The position numbers were made by a program, and so were the translations under genes. Below the pieces are notes generated by a model, which saw only the letters and a list, made by a program, of their open reading frames with translations, was not told the DNA's origin and made no database searches. A DNA stretch of 57,535 bases from Marinifaba aquimaris (GTDB lineage: Bacteria; Pseudomonadota; Gammaproteobacteria; Enterobacterales; Alteromonadaceae), in assembly GCF_013328345.1 (NCBI RefSeq), contig NZ_JABULX010000026.1, positions 1-57,535 of the forward strand, given 5' to 3'. Of the stretch, positions 18,274 through 28,080 are shown piece after piece (within the stretch, counting starts at the first letter, position 1; each line of letters opens with the position of its first letter).

Positions 18274-18696
18274 ATGTATGAACGCAAGCGCCGCCGCAAG
18301 GTTGCTGAAATTAACGTCGTACCTTATATCGACGTCATGCTAGTGCTGTTGATTATTTTCATGGTAACAGCACCGCTTATCACCGCGGGTGTGAATGTTG
18401 AATTACCAAAAGCAGATGCCAACCCACTTGCTGAAGATTCCAAAGGCCCTGTCATTGCATCCGTGACAATTGATAACGAGTATTTTTTAACGGTCGATGG
18501 TGATAAACAAGGTCCACTTGATCCGGTTGAATTAGCGACTATTGTCGGTGCTTATATGGAAGCCACGCCTGATCGCCCTGTTATGGTTGAGGGTGATGGA
18601 CGAGTCGATTACAACTCAGTCGTGCAATTAATGGTGTTGTTGCAAAAATACGGCAATGTGCCAGCTGTTGGCTTAATGACAGATTCGGTGGAGTAA
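18274..18696 (+). CDS. tolR: Tol-Pal system protein TolR
   Basis: A 140-residue ExbD/TolR protein with a single helix containing the proton-carrying Asp (NVVPYIDVMLVLLIIFMVTA), then a periplasmic domain ending in VQLMVLLQKYGNVPAVGLMT. It partners TolQ. tolA begins four bases downstream, so translation is coupled. Confidence 0.96.
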   Translation: MYERKRRRKVAEINVVPYIDVMLVLLIIFMVTAPLITAGVNVELPKADANPLAEDSKGPVIASVTIDNEYFLTVDGDKQGPLDPVELATIVGAYMEATPDRPVMVEGDGRVDYNSVVQLMVLLQKYGNVPAVGLMTDSVE

Positions 18697-18700
18697 TTTA

Positions 18701-19624
18701 ATGCAGAATTATGTCATTCCTTTCATTTCATCTTTTGGTATGCACATTGTGCTGTTGGTGCTGTTAATTTTTAGCATGGAATTTCACATGCCTGAAAAGC
18801 CAAAGCAACCAACTGCGCAACCTGTCGTTGAAGCGGTATCTGTTGATAAAGTTGAGCTACAAAAACAAGTTAAAAAGATTCAAAAAGCGGAAGCGGATAA
18901 AAAGCGCAAAGAAGAAAAGCGCATTGCTGATCTGGAACGCCGTTTAAAAGCCGCCGAGCAAAAGAAAAAGCAAAATGAACGAGAGCTTAAAAAGCTAGCT
19001 GATAGAAAGAAAAAGGCTGAGCGAGAAGCTAAAGCGGCGAAAGAGCGTCAAATTAAAGAAGCGAAGCGCGCTAAAGAGCTGAAGAAAAAAGCAGAAGCAG
19101 AAGCGGCGAAAAAGAAAAAAGCAGAAGCGGAGGCAAAAGCAGCTAAAAAACGTGCTGATGATGCGAAGAAAAAAGAAGCCGATGCGAAAAAACGAGCAGA
19201 GCAAGCCCGTAAGAAAGAGTTAGCTGAGAAGAAAGAGCGCGAGCGCAAAGCACGTGAGGCAAAAGAAAAAGCTGAAATGGAACGTCTGATGGCCCAGCAA
19301 TTGGCTGCAGAGCAAGCTCAACGTAACAAGCAGAAGCAAAAACTGGTATTAAGTGAAGTTGAAAAGTATACCGCGCTTATTCGTGGCACCATCCAACGCA
19401 ATCTTCGCGTAGATGAAACCATGAAAGGCAAGTCGTGTCGCTTGAACATCAAGCTGGCGAAAAGCGGCTTTGTTGTTAATGTACGCAAACTCAGCGGTGA
19501 CGCGTTAGTGTGTCGTGAAGCCGAGCGAGCGGTATTAAAAGCGGAAACGTTACCTGTTTCAACCGACCCTGATGTATTCGCTAAGTTAAAAGATATTAAC
19601 TTAACGGTAGAACCTGAATTTTAA
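18701..19624 (+). CDS. tolA: Cell-envelope protein TolA
   Basis: A 307-residue protein linking the inner membrane to Pal/TolB. It has one N-terminal helix (about 11-28, GMHIVLLVLLIFSMEF), a very long Lys/Ala/Glu coiled-coil from about 40 to 215 rich in KAE and AKK repeats, and a C-terminal domain (KYTALIRGTIQRNLRV ... SCRLNIKLAKSGFVV). The repeat-rich middle creates long spurious reading frames on the minus strand. Operon position between tolR and tolB is canonical. Confidence 0.95.
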   Translation: MQNYVIPFISSFGMHIVLLVLLIFSMEFHMPEKPKQPTAQPVVEAVSVDKVELQKQVKKIQKAEADKKRKEEKRIADLERRLKAAEQKKKQNERELKKLADRKKKAEREAKAAKERQIKEAKRAKELKKKAEAEAAKKKKAEAEAKAAKKRADDAKKKEADAKKRAEQARKKELAEKKERERKAREAKEKAEMERLMAQQLAAEQAQRNKQKQKLVLSEVEKYTALIRGTIQRNLRVDETMKGKSCRLNIKLAKSGFVVNVRKLSGDALVCREAERAVLKAETLPVSTDPDVFAKLKDINLTVEPEF

Positions 19625-19649
19625 ATAAACGAAAGATAAAGATAAGCAT

Positions 19650-20993
19650 ATGAAACGAATAGTTTTCCTTTTTGTCTGTCTATTTTCGCTTGTGGCTCAA
19701 AAAGCCCATGCAACTTTAGAAATACTGATCACTGAAGGTTTAGATACGGCTCGTCCTATCGCCATTGTACCTTTTAGCTATGAAGGGGATGGCGTCATGC
19801 CATTACAGCTAGCCGATATCATCAAAGCGGATTTAGCGCGCAGTGGTAAATTTAACCCTGGTGTGAAAATGCCACAGCAACCGACATCAGAAGCAGATGT
19901 CGATTATGCTCAGTGGGTTGAGAGCGGTGTTGAAGCCATTGTTATTGGTCGTGTTAAGCAAACGGCTTTTGACCAATATCACGTCCATGTAAAGTTACTA
20001 GATGTGGTTCGCGGTCAAGTGACTGGCGGGTTCGGTCGTACGATTGAAGCCGGTGAACAGCTTGAAACCAATGACCATATTCTTTACGAAGCAGATGTAA
20101 GTGTCGAAAGTCGTCGCTTCCGTTATCTAGCACACCACTTTAGTGACAATATTTTTAAGAGTTTAACGGGTATTCCTGGTGCGTTTAAAACTAAGATTGC
20201 TTATGTGTTAGTTGATAACGAAAAAGAGTCCAAGCCATATCAGTTAGTAGTCGCTGATTATGACGGTTATGGTGAAAAAGTATTGCTTAGCAGTGAAGAG
20301 CCACTGATGTCACCAAGTTGGTCACCTGATGCAACTAAGCTGGCCTATGTGACCTTTGAAAATCGTCAGGCACAAATTTACATCCAAGACTTATACAGCT
20401 CTGCTCGTCAAAAAATAGCTTCTTTCCCTGGTATTAATGGTTCACCAAGATGGTCACCTGATGGTAAAAAAATGGCCTTGGTGTTATCGAAAGACGGTAA
20501 TCCAGAAATTTACGTCATGGACTTAATTACGAAACGTTTGAGACGTATAACTAAGAACCGAAACATAGATACCGAGCCAAGTTGGTCTCCTGACGGCAAA
20601 GAAATTGTATTTACCTCGGAGAGGGGTGGTAAACCTCAGTTATATAGCGTAAATTTAGCTACAAGAAAGGTAAGTCGCTTAACCTTTACTGGTGAGATGA
20701 ACTTAGGTGGCTCAATTACGCCAGATGGCAAAGACCTGGTTATGGTAAACCGCACACGTGGTAACTATCACATTGGTCGACTCGATTTAAATTCGAGAGC
20801 CCTCCAAGTGTTAACCAAAACATACCTTGATGAGTCACCAAGTATTGCGCCAAACGGTACTATGATCATCTACAGTACACTACACGGTCAGAACCAAGTT
20901 CTTGCACTTGTATCGCTTGATGGACGTTTTAAGGCACGTTTACCATCAGGAAGAGGACAGGTAAAAGCACCAGCTTGGTCACCAATGATGTAA
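19650..20993 (+). CDS. tolB: Tol-Pal periplasmic protein TolB
   Basis: A 447-residue periplasmic protein. A signal peptide ([21 protein letters not shown], one residue beyond it excluded) is followed by an N-terminal alpha/beta domain and a C-terminal beta-propeller. The propeller is seen as repeated [25 protein letters not shown] and [12 protein letters not shown] blades. It binds Pal and the N-terminal strand region interacts with TolA. It lies 25 bases after tolA. Confidence 0.93.
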   Translation: MKRIVFLFVCLFSLVAQKAHATLEILITEGLDTARPIAIVPFSYEGDGVMPLQLADIIKADLARSGKFNPGVKMPQQPTSEADVDYAQWVESGVEAIVIGRVKQTAFDQYHVHVKLLDVVRGQVTGGFGRTIEAGEQLETNDHILYEADVSVESRRFRYLAHHFSDNIFKSLTGIPGAFKTKIAYVLVDNEKESKPYQLVVADYDGYGEKVLLSSEEPLMSPSWSPDATKLAYVTFENRQAQIYIQDLYSSARQKIASFPGINGSPRWSPDGKKMALVLSKDGNPEIYVMDLITKRLRRITKNRNIDTEPSWSPDGKEIVFTSERGGKPQLYSVNLATRKVSRLTFTGEMNLGGSITPDGKDLVMVNRTRGNYHIGRLDLNSRALQVLTKTYLDESPSIAPNGTMIIYSTLHGQNQVLALVSLDGRFKARLPSGRGQVKAPAWSPMM

Positions 20994-21048
20994 TATTGCA
21001 GAATTTAAACTATTATTTTTGACAAAATAACAACAAAGGAACTTAACA

Positions 21049-21594
21049 ATGCAACCATCTAAAATTGTTAAAGCATTGGCAATTGCTCTACCTATCTTAA
21101 CGTTAGCCGCTTGTGGTTCAACACAAGATGCAGAGCAGCAAGTAGAAGAAACAAATCAAGCGCAACAAACTGAACAAGTTGAAACTCCAGCAAACGTTGA
21201 AGTAAGCAAGCTTGAAAAAGAAAAAGAATTACAAATGTTAGAGCGTCAGAAGCAACAAGATATGCTTCGTCAAAACGCTGTTATTCGTTTCGAGTTCGAC
21301 CAAGCGCGTATTGGTAGCGAGTACTTCGAAATTTTAGAAGCGCATGCAAGTTTCTTACGTGATAACCCAGAAGCAAAAGTTGTTGTTGAAGGTCACACTG
21401 ATGAGCGCGGTACACCAGAGTACAACATCGCATTAGGCGAGCGTCGTGCTAAAGCGGTTGTTAAGTACTTACAAAACTTAGGTGTTTCTGCTTCTCAAAT
21501 TAGCCAAGTAAGCTATGGTGAAGAAAAGCCAGAAAACACTTCTCGTACTGAGGCTGCATTTGCTGCTAACCGTCGAGCTGTTTTAGTTTACTAA
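21049..21594 (+). CDS. pal: Peptidoglycan-associated lipoprotein Pal
   Basis: An outer-membrane lipoprotein of 181 residues. The lipobox is LTLAACGS, with the lipidated Cys at about residue 22. A Gln/Glu-rich linker leads to an OmpA-type peptidoglycan-binding domain ([38 protein letters not shown]). AAAGGAAC lies just before the ATG. It completes the Tol-Pal complex. Confidence 0.97.
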   Translation: MQPSKIVKALAIALPILTLAACGSTQDAEQQVEETNQAQQTEQVETPANVEVSKLEKEKELQMLERQKQQDMLRQNAVIRFEFDQARIGSEYFEILEAHASFLRDNPEAKVVVEGHTDERGTPEYNIALGERRAKAVVKYLQNLGVSASQISQVSYGEEKPENTSRTEAAFAANRRAVLVY

Positions 21595-21618
21595 TCACTA
21601 GTAGTACTATTTCACAAG

Positions 21619-22359
21619 ATGGTTAAAACACATCAAAGTTTAGCTTTGTTAGGCGCATTAGCATTATTTGCTAATGCGTCTTTTGCTTATCAAAAGCCAA
21701 GGTTAGAAGAACGCGTGACCAAACTTGAACGCATCGTTGAGGCGCGCTCACAAGCACAGGTCAACTTATCCCAACAAATCGATATCCTGCAAGATGAGAT
21801 TAATCAGCTCAGAGGTGTCTCTGAAGAGCACAACTTCAAGTTAGAGAAAATTTTGCAGCGTCAACGTCAACTTTACCAAGAGCTAGAAACTCGCCTAAGT
21901 AATGTGATGCAACAAACTGAGCAGGTCGCTCAGCAAGCTGCCAGCCAAGCAACCAACTCAAGTGTCGAGTTTGCTGATAACTTAAGTGAGAACGAAGCCT
22001 ATGACCGCGCGGTTAACTTGGTTTTAAAAGATAAACGTTACGAACAAGCTATTCCCGAGTTTGAAAGTTTCTTATCGACTTACCCTGCATCTGTTTATGT
22101 ACCGAATGCACATTACTGGTTAGGTCAGTTACTTTTTAATAAAGGTGAATATGCAAAAGCTGAAACTAACTTTGAGAAAGTGGTCAACGATTTTCCCGAT
22201 TCGAGTAAACGTTGTGACTCTATGTTTAAGTTAGGATTAGTAGCGCAAGCGCAAAATAATAATGCGTTAGCGAAAACTAAGTACCAAGCTGTACTTAGTG
22301 AATGTGCAGATAGTGCATCTGCGCGATTGGCGAAAAATCGACTTTCAGGTATGGAGTAA
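21619..22359 (+). CDS. cpoB: Cell division coordinator CpoB (YbgF)
   Basis: A periplasmic protein of 246 residues: signal peptide (SLALLGALALFANASFA), an N-terminal coiled coil used for trimerisation (RLEERVTKLERIVEARSQAQ through about residue 110), then TPR repeats (YDRAVNLVLKDKRYEQAI, YWLGQLLFNKGEYAKAE, KLGLVAQAQNNNALAK). It coordinates PBP1B and Tol during division. It is the last gene of the Tol-Pal operon and is followed by tRNA genes, as is common in gammaproteobacteria. Confidence 0.94.
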   Translation: MVKTHQSLALLGALALFANASFAYQKPRLEERVTKLERIVEARSQAQVNLSQQIDILQDEINQLRGVSEEHNFKLEKILQRQRQLYQELETRLSNVMQQTEQVAQQAASQATNSSVEFADNLSENEAYDRAVNLVLKDKRYEQAIPEFESFLSTYPASVYVPNAHYWLGQLLFNKGEYAKAETNFEKVVNDFPDSSKRCDSMFKLGLVAQAQNNNALAKTKYQAVLSECADSASARLAKNRLSGME

Positions 22360-22378
22360 GTAACAATTTCGTTATATT

Positions 22379-22400
22379 CGCTGTTTTTTTCAGCGTTTTA
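22379..22400 (+). terminator. Possible terminator after cpoB
   Basis: CGCTG-TTTTTTT-CAGCG followed by TTTT forms a short hairpin. It is a weak but well-placed end for the Tol-Pal operon. Confidence 0.45.
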
Positions 22401-22451
22401 ACTGCTTTTTGACCAGTTAGAAATAAAAGTGAAAAAAAACGAAAATAGTTG

Positions 22452-22479
22452 TTGCACTCCAAATCTAAATCAGTATTAT
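22452..22479 (+). promoter_or_regulatory. Promoter of the tRNA-Lys cluster
   Basis: TTGCAC (22452-22457), a 16-base spacer and TATTAT (22474-22479), then a GC-rich discriminator (CGCCCCCG). This is typical of growth-rate-controlled stable-RNA promoters. Confidence 0.65.
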
Positions 22480-22534
22480 ACGCCCCCGTTGACGCGATGA
22501 GCCACACGGCAAGTTAGCGAAGACAGTTTGAAGT

Positions 22535-22610
22535 GGGTCATTAGCTCAGTTGGTAGAGCAGTTGACTTTTAATCAATTGGTCGCTGGTTCGAATCCAGCA
22601 TGACCCACCA
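22535..22610 (+). tRNA. tRNA-Lys(UUU), copy 1
   Basis: A 76-base cloverleaf with encoded CCA. The acceptor stem GGGTCAT pairs with ATGACCC; the anticodon loop CTTTTAA gives anticodon TTT (22568-22570); the T arm is GCTGGTTCGAATCCAGC. It is the first of three identical copies at 99-base spacing. Confidence 0.97.
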
Positions 22611-22633
22611 TCTTCAAACATTTCCAATAAAGT

Positions 22634-22709
22634 GGGTCATTAGCTCAGTTGGTAGAGCAGTTGACTTTTAATCAATTGGTCGCTGGTTCGAATCCAGCAT
22701 GACCCACCA
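22634..22709 (+). tRNA. tRNA-Lys(UUU), copy 2
   Basis: Identical to the gene at 22535. The 23-base spacers on both sides (TCTTCAAACATTTCCAATAA plus AGT) are also identical, so the repeat unit is the whole 99 bases. Confidence 0.97.
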
Positions 22710-22732
22710 TCTTCAAACATTTCCAATAAAGT

Positions 22733-22808
22733 GGGTCATTAGCTCAGTTGGTAGAGCAGTTGACTTTTAATCAATTGGTCGCTGGTTCGAATCCAGCATG
22801 ACCCACCA
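22733..22808 (+). tRNA. tRNA-Lys(UUU), copy 3
   Basis: Identical to the other two. The sequence diverges right after its CCA, marking the end of the tandem array. Confidence 0.97.
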
Positions 22809-22876
22809 CTTTCTTGATACAAAATCCCCCTTTTAAAAAAATACCACAAACGCTAACAACTCATATTGTTTTGCTG

Positions 22877-22882
22877 TATAAT
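22877..22882 (+). promoter_or_regulatory. Likely -10 element upstream of nadA
   Basis: A perfect TATAAT lies 69 bases upstream of the nadA start (in GCTGTATAATTCGCG). No good -35 sequence is visible at the normal distance. Confidence 0.45.
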
Positions 22883-22950
22883 TCGCGCCCGCAAAATCAA
22901 GTTGCAGTTTTCATAAATGCTACAAGGCACGCTACGGAGTTTTACATCGC

Positions 22951-24012
22951 ATGAGCATAATAGATTTCAGTAAATCAGCTTACCCATTCCCACCAAAACC
23001 ACGTCAATTAACAGACGTTGAAAAGCAGGAATACAAAACACGTATTAAGCGTTTATTAAAAGAAAAAAATGCAGTCTTGATTGCTCACTATTACACTGAC
23101 CCTATCATTCAAGCTTTAGCGGAAGAAACGGGCGGTTGTGTATCTGATTCATTAGAGATGGCGCGTTTTGGCCGAGATCACGAAGCAGAAACCTTAATCG
23201 TTGCTGGTGTTCGCTTTATGGGGGAAACCTCAAAGCTGCTTAGCCCTGAAAAGCGTATCTTGATGCCTAACCTAGAAGCAACTTGTTCATTAGACGTAGG
23301 TTGCCCTATAGAAGAGTTCAGCGCGTTCTGTGATGAGCACCCAGACCACACTGTGGTTGTTTATGCCAATACCTCTGCTGCGGTTAAGGCGCGTGCTGAT
23401 TGGGTGGTGACATCAAGTATCGCACTTGAGATCGTTGAGCACTTAGATGCAGAAGGTCACAAAATTATTTGGGGACCAGATAAGCACTTAGGCGGTTATA
23501 TCGAAAAGCAAACTGGCGCTGAAATGTTAAAGTGGAATGGTGCCTGTATTGTTCACGATGAATTTAAAACTCAAGCTCTTATCGACTTGAAAAAAGAAAA
23601 CCCAGATGCAGCTGTTTTAGTTCACCCTGAATCGCCAGATGAAATTGTTCAGTTAGCCGATGCGGTTGGTTCTACCAGCCAGTTAATCAAAGCTAGTCAA
23701 ACATTACCAAATGAAAAGTTCATCGTTGCAACGGATAAAGGTATCTTCTATAAGATGCAACAGCTTGAACCGAATAAGACCTTTATTGAAGCGCCTACAG
23801 GCGGACAAGGTGCAACGTGCCGTACATGTGCACATTGTCCTTGGATGGCAATGAACGGCTTAGAAGCGATTGAGCAAGCATTGCTAGCCGATGACTCAAC
23901 TAATCATGAAATCTTTGTTGACCCAGCATTACGCGAACGAGCCAAGTTACCACTTGATCGCATGTTAGATTTTGCCGCTGAATTAAAAATGAAAGTGAAG
24001 GGCAACGCTTAG
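22951..24012 (+). CDS. nadA: Quinolinate synthase NadA
   Basis: Condenses iminoaspartate with dihydroxyacetone phosphate to quinolinate in de novo NAD synthesis. The 353-residue protein carries a [4Fe-4S] cluster. Expected Cys ligands are visible in [11 protein letters not shown] and [15 protein letters not shown], together with [13 protein letters not shown] and [10 protein letters not shown]. It is near the tol genes and tRNA-Lys, as in Escherichia coli. A terminator follows at 24020. Confidence 0.97.
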   Translation: MSIIDFSKSAYPFPPKPRQLTDVEKQEYKTRIKRLLKEKNAVLIAHYYTDPIIQALAEETGGCVSDSLEMARFGRDHEAETLIVAGVRFMGETSKLLSPEKRILMPNLEATCSLDVGCPIEEFSAFCDEHPDHTVVVYANTSAAVKARADWVVTSSIALEIVEHLDAEGHKIIWGPDKHLGGYIEKQTGAEMLKWNGACIVHDEFKTQALIDLKKENPDAAVLVHPESPDEIVQLADAVGSTSQLIKASQTLPNEKFIVATDKGIFYKMQQLEPNKTFIEAPTGGQGATCRTCAHCPWMAMNGLEAIEQALLADDSTNHEIFVDPALRERAKLPLDRMLDFAAELKMKVKGNA

Positions 24013-24019
24013 TTTTATA

Positions 24020-24056
24020 ATTGCCGATGTAATTGTCATATGTCGGTAATTTTTTC
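24020..24056 (+). terminator. Terminator after nadA
   Basis: ATTGCCGA (24020-24027) pairs with TCGGTAAT (24043-24050) with one G-T pair, followed by T5. Confidence 0.75.
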
Positions 24057-24085
24057 TTGATTTAGCGTTATGTTTTCCCTAGCAT
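24057..24085 (+). promoter_or_regulatory. Promoter of tRNA-Ser
   Basis: TTGATT (24057-24062), a 17-base spacer and TAGCAT (24080-24085), 17 bases before the tRNA 5' end. Confidence 0.55.
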
Positions 24086-24102
24086 AGCGCACTTCTTTTT
24101 GC

Positions 24103-24193
24103 GGTGAGATGGCTGAGCGGCTGAAGGCGCACGACTGGAACTCGTGTATACGTTAATAGCGTATCGAGGGTTCAAATCCCTCTCTCACCGCCA
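24103..24193 (+). tRNA. tRNA-Ser(GGA)
   Basis: A 91-base class II tRNA with a long variable arm (TATACGTTAATAGCGTAT) and encoded CCA. The acceptor GGTGAGA pairs with TCTCACC, the discriminator is G, and the anticodon loop CTGGAAC gives GGA at 24137-24139. Confidence 0.96.
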
Positions 24194-24284
24194 TTCTTCC
24201 TTTTCTTGATTATTCTCTCTGCCCAGATACAAAATATCCCACACTCGGCGGGACTTTTAATATTGGCTAATCAGTTTTAAATTA

Positions 24285-24655
24285 TTAGTTGAGCTTGTCA
24301 GAAATAGCAGCGGTGATTGCTGAGTCTGCGAAATTATTCGCTTGTGCCCACTCTAACTCTTTACTGTTTTTAAGGTTTTTCTTTGATACTTTTTTAACTA
24401 AGTATTTTCCTGCTTTTTCAGCATTTTTAGTTTGTGCAAACTGAATTAGGGTTAAGTCATTGCACATAATTTTGTCATAGATTTTACGCAGTTTCATACC
24501 ACTTAAATGTAATGATTGACGAATTCCGTTATGGTCGTTGTTCATGCACATTTACATAACGCCAAGCTGGTAATGTTTTCCAAAGTGGCTGACGAAAATA
24601 TTACTAAGTTTAAACTAGCGACAGCAGTAAGACTTAGTTTTTTGAATGTATTCAC
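24285..24655 (-). pseudogene. Frameshifted small secreted protein (DUF3718-like)
   Basis: The minus-strand frame from GTG 24655 (or ATG 24673) reads MNTFKKLSLTAVASLNLV and on through LENITSLALCK, which looks like a signal peptide plus the mature N-terminus. It then hits TGA near 24544. A second frame, opening right there at 24551, reads MCMNNDHNGIRQSLHLSG ... IYDKIMCNDLTLIQFAQ to its stop at 24285. It resembles DUF3718 proteins of Alteromonadales. The two parts join if one base is restored near 24551-24556. It is either a pseudogene, a sequencing error, or (less likely) a frameshifted product. Confidence 0.6.
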
Positions 24656-24691
24656 GTTATTGTTTATTCCCATTTAGTTGAGTTTTCAGGC

Positions 24692-26674
24692 TTATAATTT
24701 AAATTTAGAAACAGACTTGAGTAAGCTTGTTGACGATGACTCTACAGCGACACTCGCATCCATGGCTTGGTTGGCTCCCTTAGCTGTTTTATCAGTTATT
24801 TCAACTATATTTAGTAGCTTCTTGCTAATTTCTTCACTGACACTAAATTGCTCGTTAGCAGAGCTAGCAATTTCTAAACTCTTTTCACTTGCACGCGCAA
24901 TAGCGTCGTTGATCTGTTGTAAGGCCTGCTCGGTTTGGCTTGCTTGTGTTACTACATCACTGGCTTGGCTTCGACTCTCATTCATCACCGTAACTGCCTT
25001 GCTCGTACCGTTTTGCAGCTCTTCAATCATATTTTGAATTTCACTGGTTGATTGCTGCGTACGGCTGGCCAATGAGCGAACTTCATCCGCGACGACGGCA
25101 AAACCACGGCCGTGCTCACCCGCTCGTGCCGCTTCAATGGCTGCGTTAAGTGCCAGCAAGTTAGTTTGCTCGGCAATGCTGCGAATAACATCTAACACAC
25201 CGCCTATGGTTTCGGTATTTTCACTAAGCTGATCGATAACCCTTGCTGCGTCTTCAATTTTATGAGAAAGATTTTGAATGATTTGGCTACCTTGCTCAGA
25301 CATATCTCTAACTGACTCTGATGATTGACTCGCATCTTGGATGAAATCGCGCGATTCTTGTGCCGATTTTGAGACAATTTTTGAGGTTTGACTCATTTCC
25401 ATCGTGGCCGATGAAATCTGTTCGACTTCTTGCTTTTGCTCTTCAATTTCTTTTACTGTGCCCGATGCAACACTTGATACCTGTTGTGCGGCAACAGCGG
25501 TGTTATGACTATTTTCCATTATTTCATGGACGACATTTTTTAAACCTTCAACGACGTGATTACAGTTAGCAGCCAGTTCGCCAAACTCATCGTTTGATAT
25601 TGGCTTAACACTGACGGTTAAATCGCCCGCCGCTATTTCATCAAGTGCCTGGTTAACATGTGACAAGGGTTTAATAATGCTATTGAGTACAACAAACGTC
25701 ACCGAAATAGCAATAATCACGGCAATGATGATGATGATCCAAGCTAATAAATTGGCAGCACTGAGCTCTTTCTCCATCTCAGAAATTGTAGATTTAACAA
25801 GGGTTGATGAGTCTTTTGTGAGTTTATTTAAAGTAGTAAATAAAGTGTGTAAGTTCTGCTCTGATTTAGCGGTTTTAACCTTAGCTTGCTGACGTGCTTT
25901 TAGCATTTGCTTTTTCATTGCGACTAAGCCCTGACTTGCTGTTAATTGGCTGTTTAGCTCGCTAATGCTTGCTTGATACTCGTTGATGTATCCGTTGACC
26001 TCAAAGTCTTGCGAAAGTTGTTTAAAAGACTCTGCTGAGTAATCTAATCTGCTGATAAGCCCTGCTATTGCAAAAGAAAAGGCCTCTAGGTTTTCGACAT
26101 TTTTGATACTGTCAATTTCTGCGATATAACCCAGTAAAATACCAATATCACCATCGGTTGCATCAACATAATCTAACAAATTTTCATCCAAATCGGCCAT
26201 TTCCGCTAACGCAGCACTTGCGTTATCGGCGGTATCGGTTGCTGCACCAGCAATTTCAATGACCTTTTGCTGATAACTTAAAAAATCACTTTTTGCACCG
26301 AGTACTTGCTCTACCGACACAAAATAATCTTCAGAGAAGGTATTGATATTCAGATTGTTTTTATCACTAAGCGATAAAAAAGTACTAAGCAGTGTTTGAT
26401 ACTCGGCTGTTTGATGTTCAATTTGAAGGGTTAGGCTATTGAGGTTCTCTTGGTCGTCAGCATTAATCGCTGAGACAATGTTTTTACTGATCTCAAGCAT
26501 TTTATTTTGCAGACTTACACTAGTATTTTGCAGTGGAAATGCTTTGGAGGTGACTTCCTCATTGCTTTGGCTAATTGAAGACAAACTACTGATGGTAGCT
26601 AAACCATACAATACGAGTGACAAAGTAATTGAGCTAAAGCCGAGGATGATCTTATTAGCAACCGTTAACTTCAT
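24692..26674 (-). CDS. Methyl-accepting chemotaxis protein
   Basis: A 660-residue chemoreceptor in the inner membrane. It has a first helix at about 8-30 ([20 protein letters not shown]) and a large periplasmic helical sensor region with several coiled-coil stretches. A second helix lies around 310-335 ([19 protein letters not shown]). Then come a HAMP domain ([20 protein letters not shown]) and the signalling hairpin tip ([20 protein letters not shown]). There is no C-terminal CheR-binding pentapeptide. No che genes lie nearby; the ligand is unknown. I saw no clear sigma-28 promoter upstream. Confidence 0.94.
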   Translation of the reverse strand: MKLTVANKIILGFSSITLSLVLYGLATISSLSSISQSNEEVTSKAFPLQNTSVSLQNKMLEISKNIVSAINADDQENLNSLTLQIEHQTAEYQTLLSTFLSLSDKNNLNINTFSEDYFVSVEQVLGAKSDFLSYQQKVIEIAGAATDTADNASAALAEMADLDENLLDYVDATDGDIGILLGYIAEIDSIKNVENLEAFSFAIAGLISRLDYSAESFKQLSQDFEVNGYINEYQASISELNSQLTASQGLVAMKKQMLKARQQAKVKTAKSEQNLHTLFTTLNKLTKDSSTLVKSTISEMEKELSAANLLAWIIIIIAVIIAISVTFVVLNSIIKPLSHVNQALDEIAAGDLTVSVKPISNDEFGELAANCNHVVEGLKNVVHEIMENSHNTAVAAQQVSSVASGTVKEIEEQKQEVEQISSATMEMSQTSKIVSKSAQESRDFIQDASQSSESVRDMSEQGSQIIQNLSHKIEDAARVIDQLSENTETIGGVLDVIRSIAEQTNLLALNAAIEAARAGEHGRGFAVVADEVRSLASRTQQSTSEIQNMIEELQNGTSKAVTVMNESRSQASDVVTQASQTEQALQQINDAIARASEKSLEIASSANEQFSVSEEISKKLLNIVEITDKTAKGANQAMDASVAVESSSTSLLKSVSKFKL

Positions 26675-26824
26675 GGTTTGGGTGATCCTGTAGTCTAAAT
26701 GCTTGTGAAAATCTCTGATGTACAGCGCCTTAAACTAGGGGCTTTTGGGCGTATTGTTCATGCTTTTTTTGCTAAGTTAATTATAGAAAAGTTAGGTAAT
26801 TTTATGGTGATAAATCCAGCTGTA

Positions 26825-26850
26825 ACTTCGTAAAAAATCTGTAACGAAGT
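26825..26850. repeat. Inverted repeat in the MCP upstream region
   Basis: ACTTCGT (26825-26831) and ACGAAGT (26844-26850) are perfect reverse complements separated by 12 bases, about 150 bases upstream of the chemoreceptor start. It could be an operator. The rest of the 389-base gap 26675-27063 is AT-rich and shows no gene. Confidence 0.35.
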
Positions 26851-27063
26851 ATGAAAACAAGAAGGGGAAGTATGTGATAACTGATACTAATACCAACATT
26901 TATTAGTTTATAGTCACGACTTTTCCAGACTTTTCAATTAAATACAATTATTTAGTAAGGTTTGTGTGAAGTTTTTATAGTTTTGTATCTTCATACATTT
27001 GCGATTTATATTTATTCACCCTTTACCAATTTTAGCGTTGTTGGTTAAGCTTTGTTCTTTTGC

Positions 27064-28080
27064 TTAAAATGACAATGCCGATAAATTAAGCCTTTGTTGA
27101 TGCGTCACTTTTCCCTGCTGATTTTTTAGACCAAATGTTAGGAGCGGATCAGCTTGTTGCCAGTTGATATCGATAAAGCCATAGTTAATTTTATCTGTGT
27201 AATTGCCATGTCGATGACGGTTCGGACTGACGGCTTTCCATTCTTCAGACAAACCAGAGCTGGTGATTTCCCATAGTGGATAGCCAATATCGATTTGAGA
27301 TAACTCTCCCCAATGTGTATCACCACTGATGATCATTACGCCATTAATTTGTTTTTGTTTGATAAAGTTGAGTAGTCGCAGTCTATCAGCAGGGTAGTTT
27401 GCCCATGACTCCCAACCGGTAAATTCAGGGAGTAATTGCAAACTTGAGCCAATAATTTTTAATTTGGCTGGTTTGAGTAAGGCTTGTTCTAGCCACTGCC
27501 ATTGGGTTTCACCTAGCATACTGGATGTATCTTGGTGAGCTTTGTACGGCCCTTGATTGTTAGGGCGACGTTTAAAAATGTTATCAAAAGTAGAAACGCT
27601 ATTCAGTGGGTCTCGATTCCACCTTAAATCAGGCAAGATGACATGAATTTTATTGTTATCGCCAATAAAGTAATCTTGATAGATGCCTTGATGCTGATGG
27701 CGGGTTGACGTTTTTGGCTCTTGCCAAAAGTCCAGAAACAGCTTTTTTGACGCGTGTTTATTCGGGTACTCACGACCTGCATCATTTTCACCATAGTCAT
27801 GATCATCCCAAATAGCTAAGACTTCAGATTGCGCCCTAAGTGTTTGAAAGTTCGCTTTATCTGCCAACATTTGATATTTAGCGGCTAATTCTTCTGTATC
27901 TCGACTATCACCATAAATATTGTCACCCAAGAAGATAAATACATCCGGCTTATCTTTATTAATACTATCTAAAATAGTTAGATCTTTATCTTGTTTGGCA
28001 CAGGAGCCAAAATAAATACGAGTTTTGGCTTGCACTGAAAATATCAGCAATAAACTGAAAAATAGGACGATTATTTTCAT
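27064..28080 (-). CDS. PhoD-like secreted alkaline phosphatase / metallophosphoesterase
   Basis: A 338-residue protein with a signal peptide (MKIIVLFFSLLLIFSVQAK). The PhoD-type metal-binding blocks are clear: FGSCAKQDKD, FLGDNIYGDSRD, AIWDDHDYGENDAGRE and IISGDTHWGEL. PhoD enzymes hydrolyse phosphomono- and diesters outside the cytoplasm. It overlaps the preceding phosphodiesterase-like gene by four bases (28077-28080), so the two form an operon. Both lie downstream of a TonB-dependent receptor, suggesting joint use of an organic phosphorus compound (inference). Confidence 0.88.
   Translation of the reverse strand: MKIIVLFFSLLLIFSVQAKTRIYFGSCAKQDKDLTILDSINKDKPDVFIFLGDNIYGDSRDTEELAAKYQMLADKANFQTLRAQSEVLAIWDDHDYGENDAGREYPNKHASKKLFLDFWQEPKTSTRHQHQGIYQDYFIGDNNKIHVILPDLRWNRDPLNSVSTFDNIFKRRPNNQGPYKAHQDTSSMLGETQWQWLEQALLKPAKLKIIGSSLQLLPEFTGWESWANYPADRLRLLNFIKQKQINGVMIISGDTHWGELSQIDIGYPLWEITSSGLSEEWKAVSPNRHRHGNYTDKINYGFIDINWQQADPLLTFGLKNQQGKVTHQQRLNLSALSF

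Noticed and set aside
18995-19248. Phe/Ser-rich reading frames antisense to tolA
   Set aside because: They arise from the Lys/Ala/Glu-rich coiled-coil codons of tolA and have no ribosome site or recognisable protein features.
22535-22808. CRISPR-like array of 99-base repeats
   Set aside because: The repeats are complete tRNA genes and the spacers are identical to each other. No CRISPR array or cas gene was seen in the window.
24285-24551. An intact 88-residue gene starting at 24551
   Set aside because: No ribosome site precedes it and a good signal peptide in another frame leads directly into it, so it is better read as the second part of a frameshifted gene.
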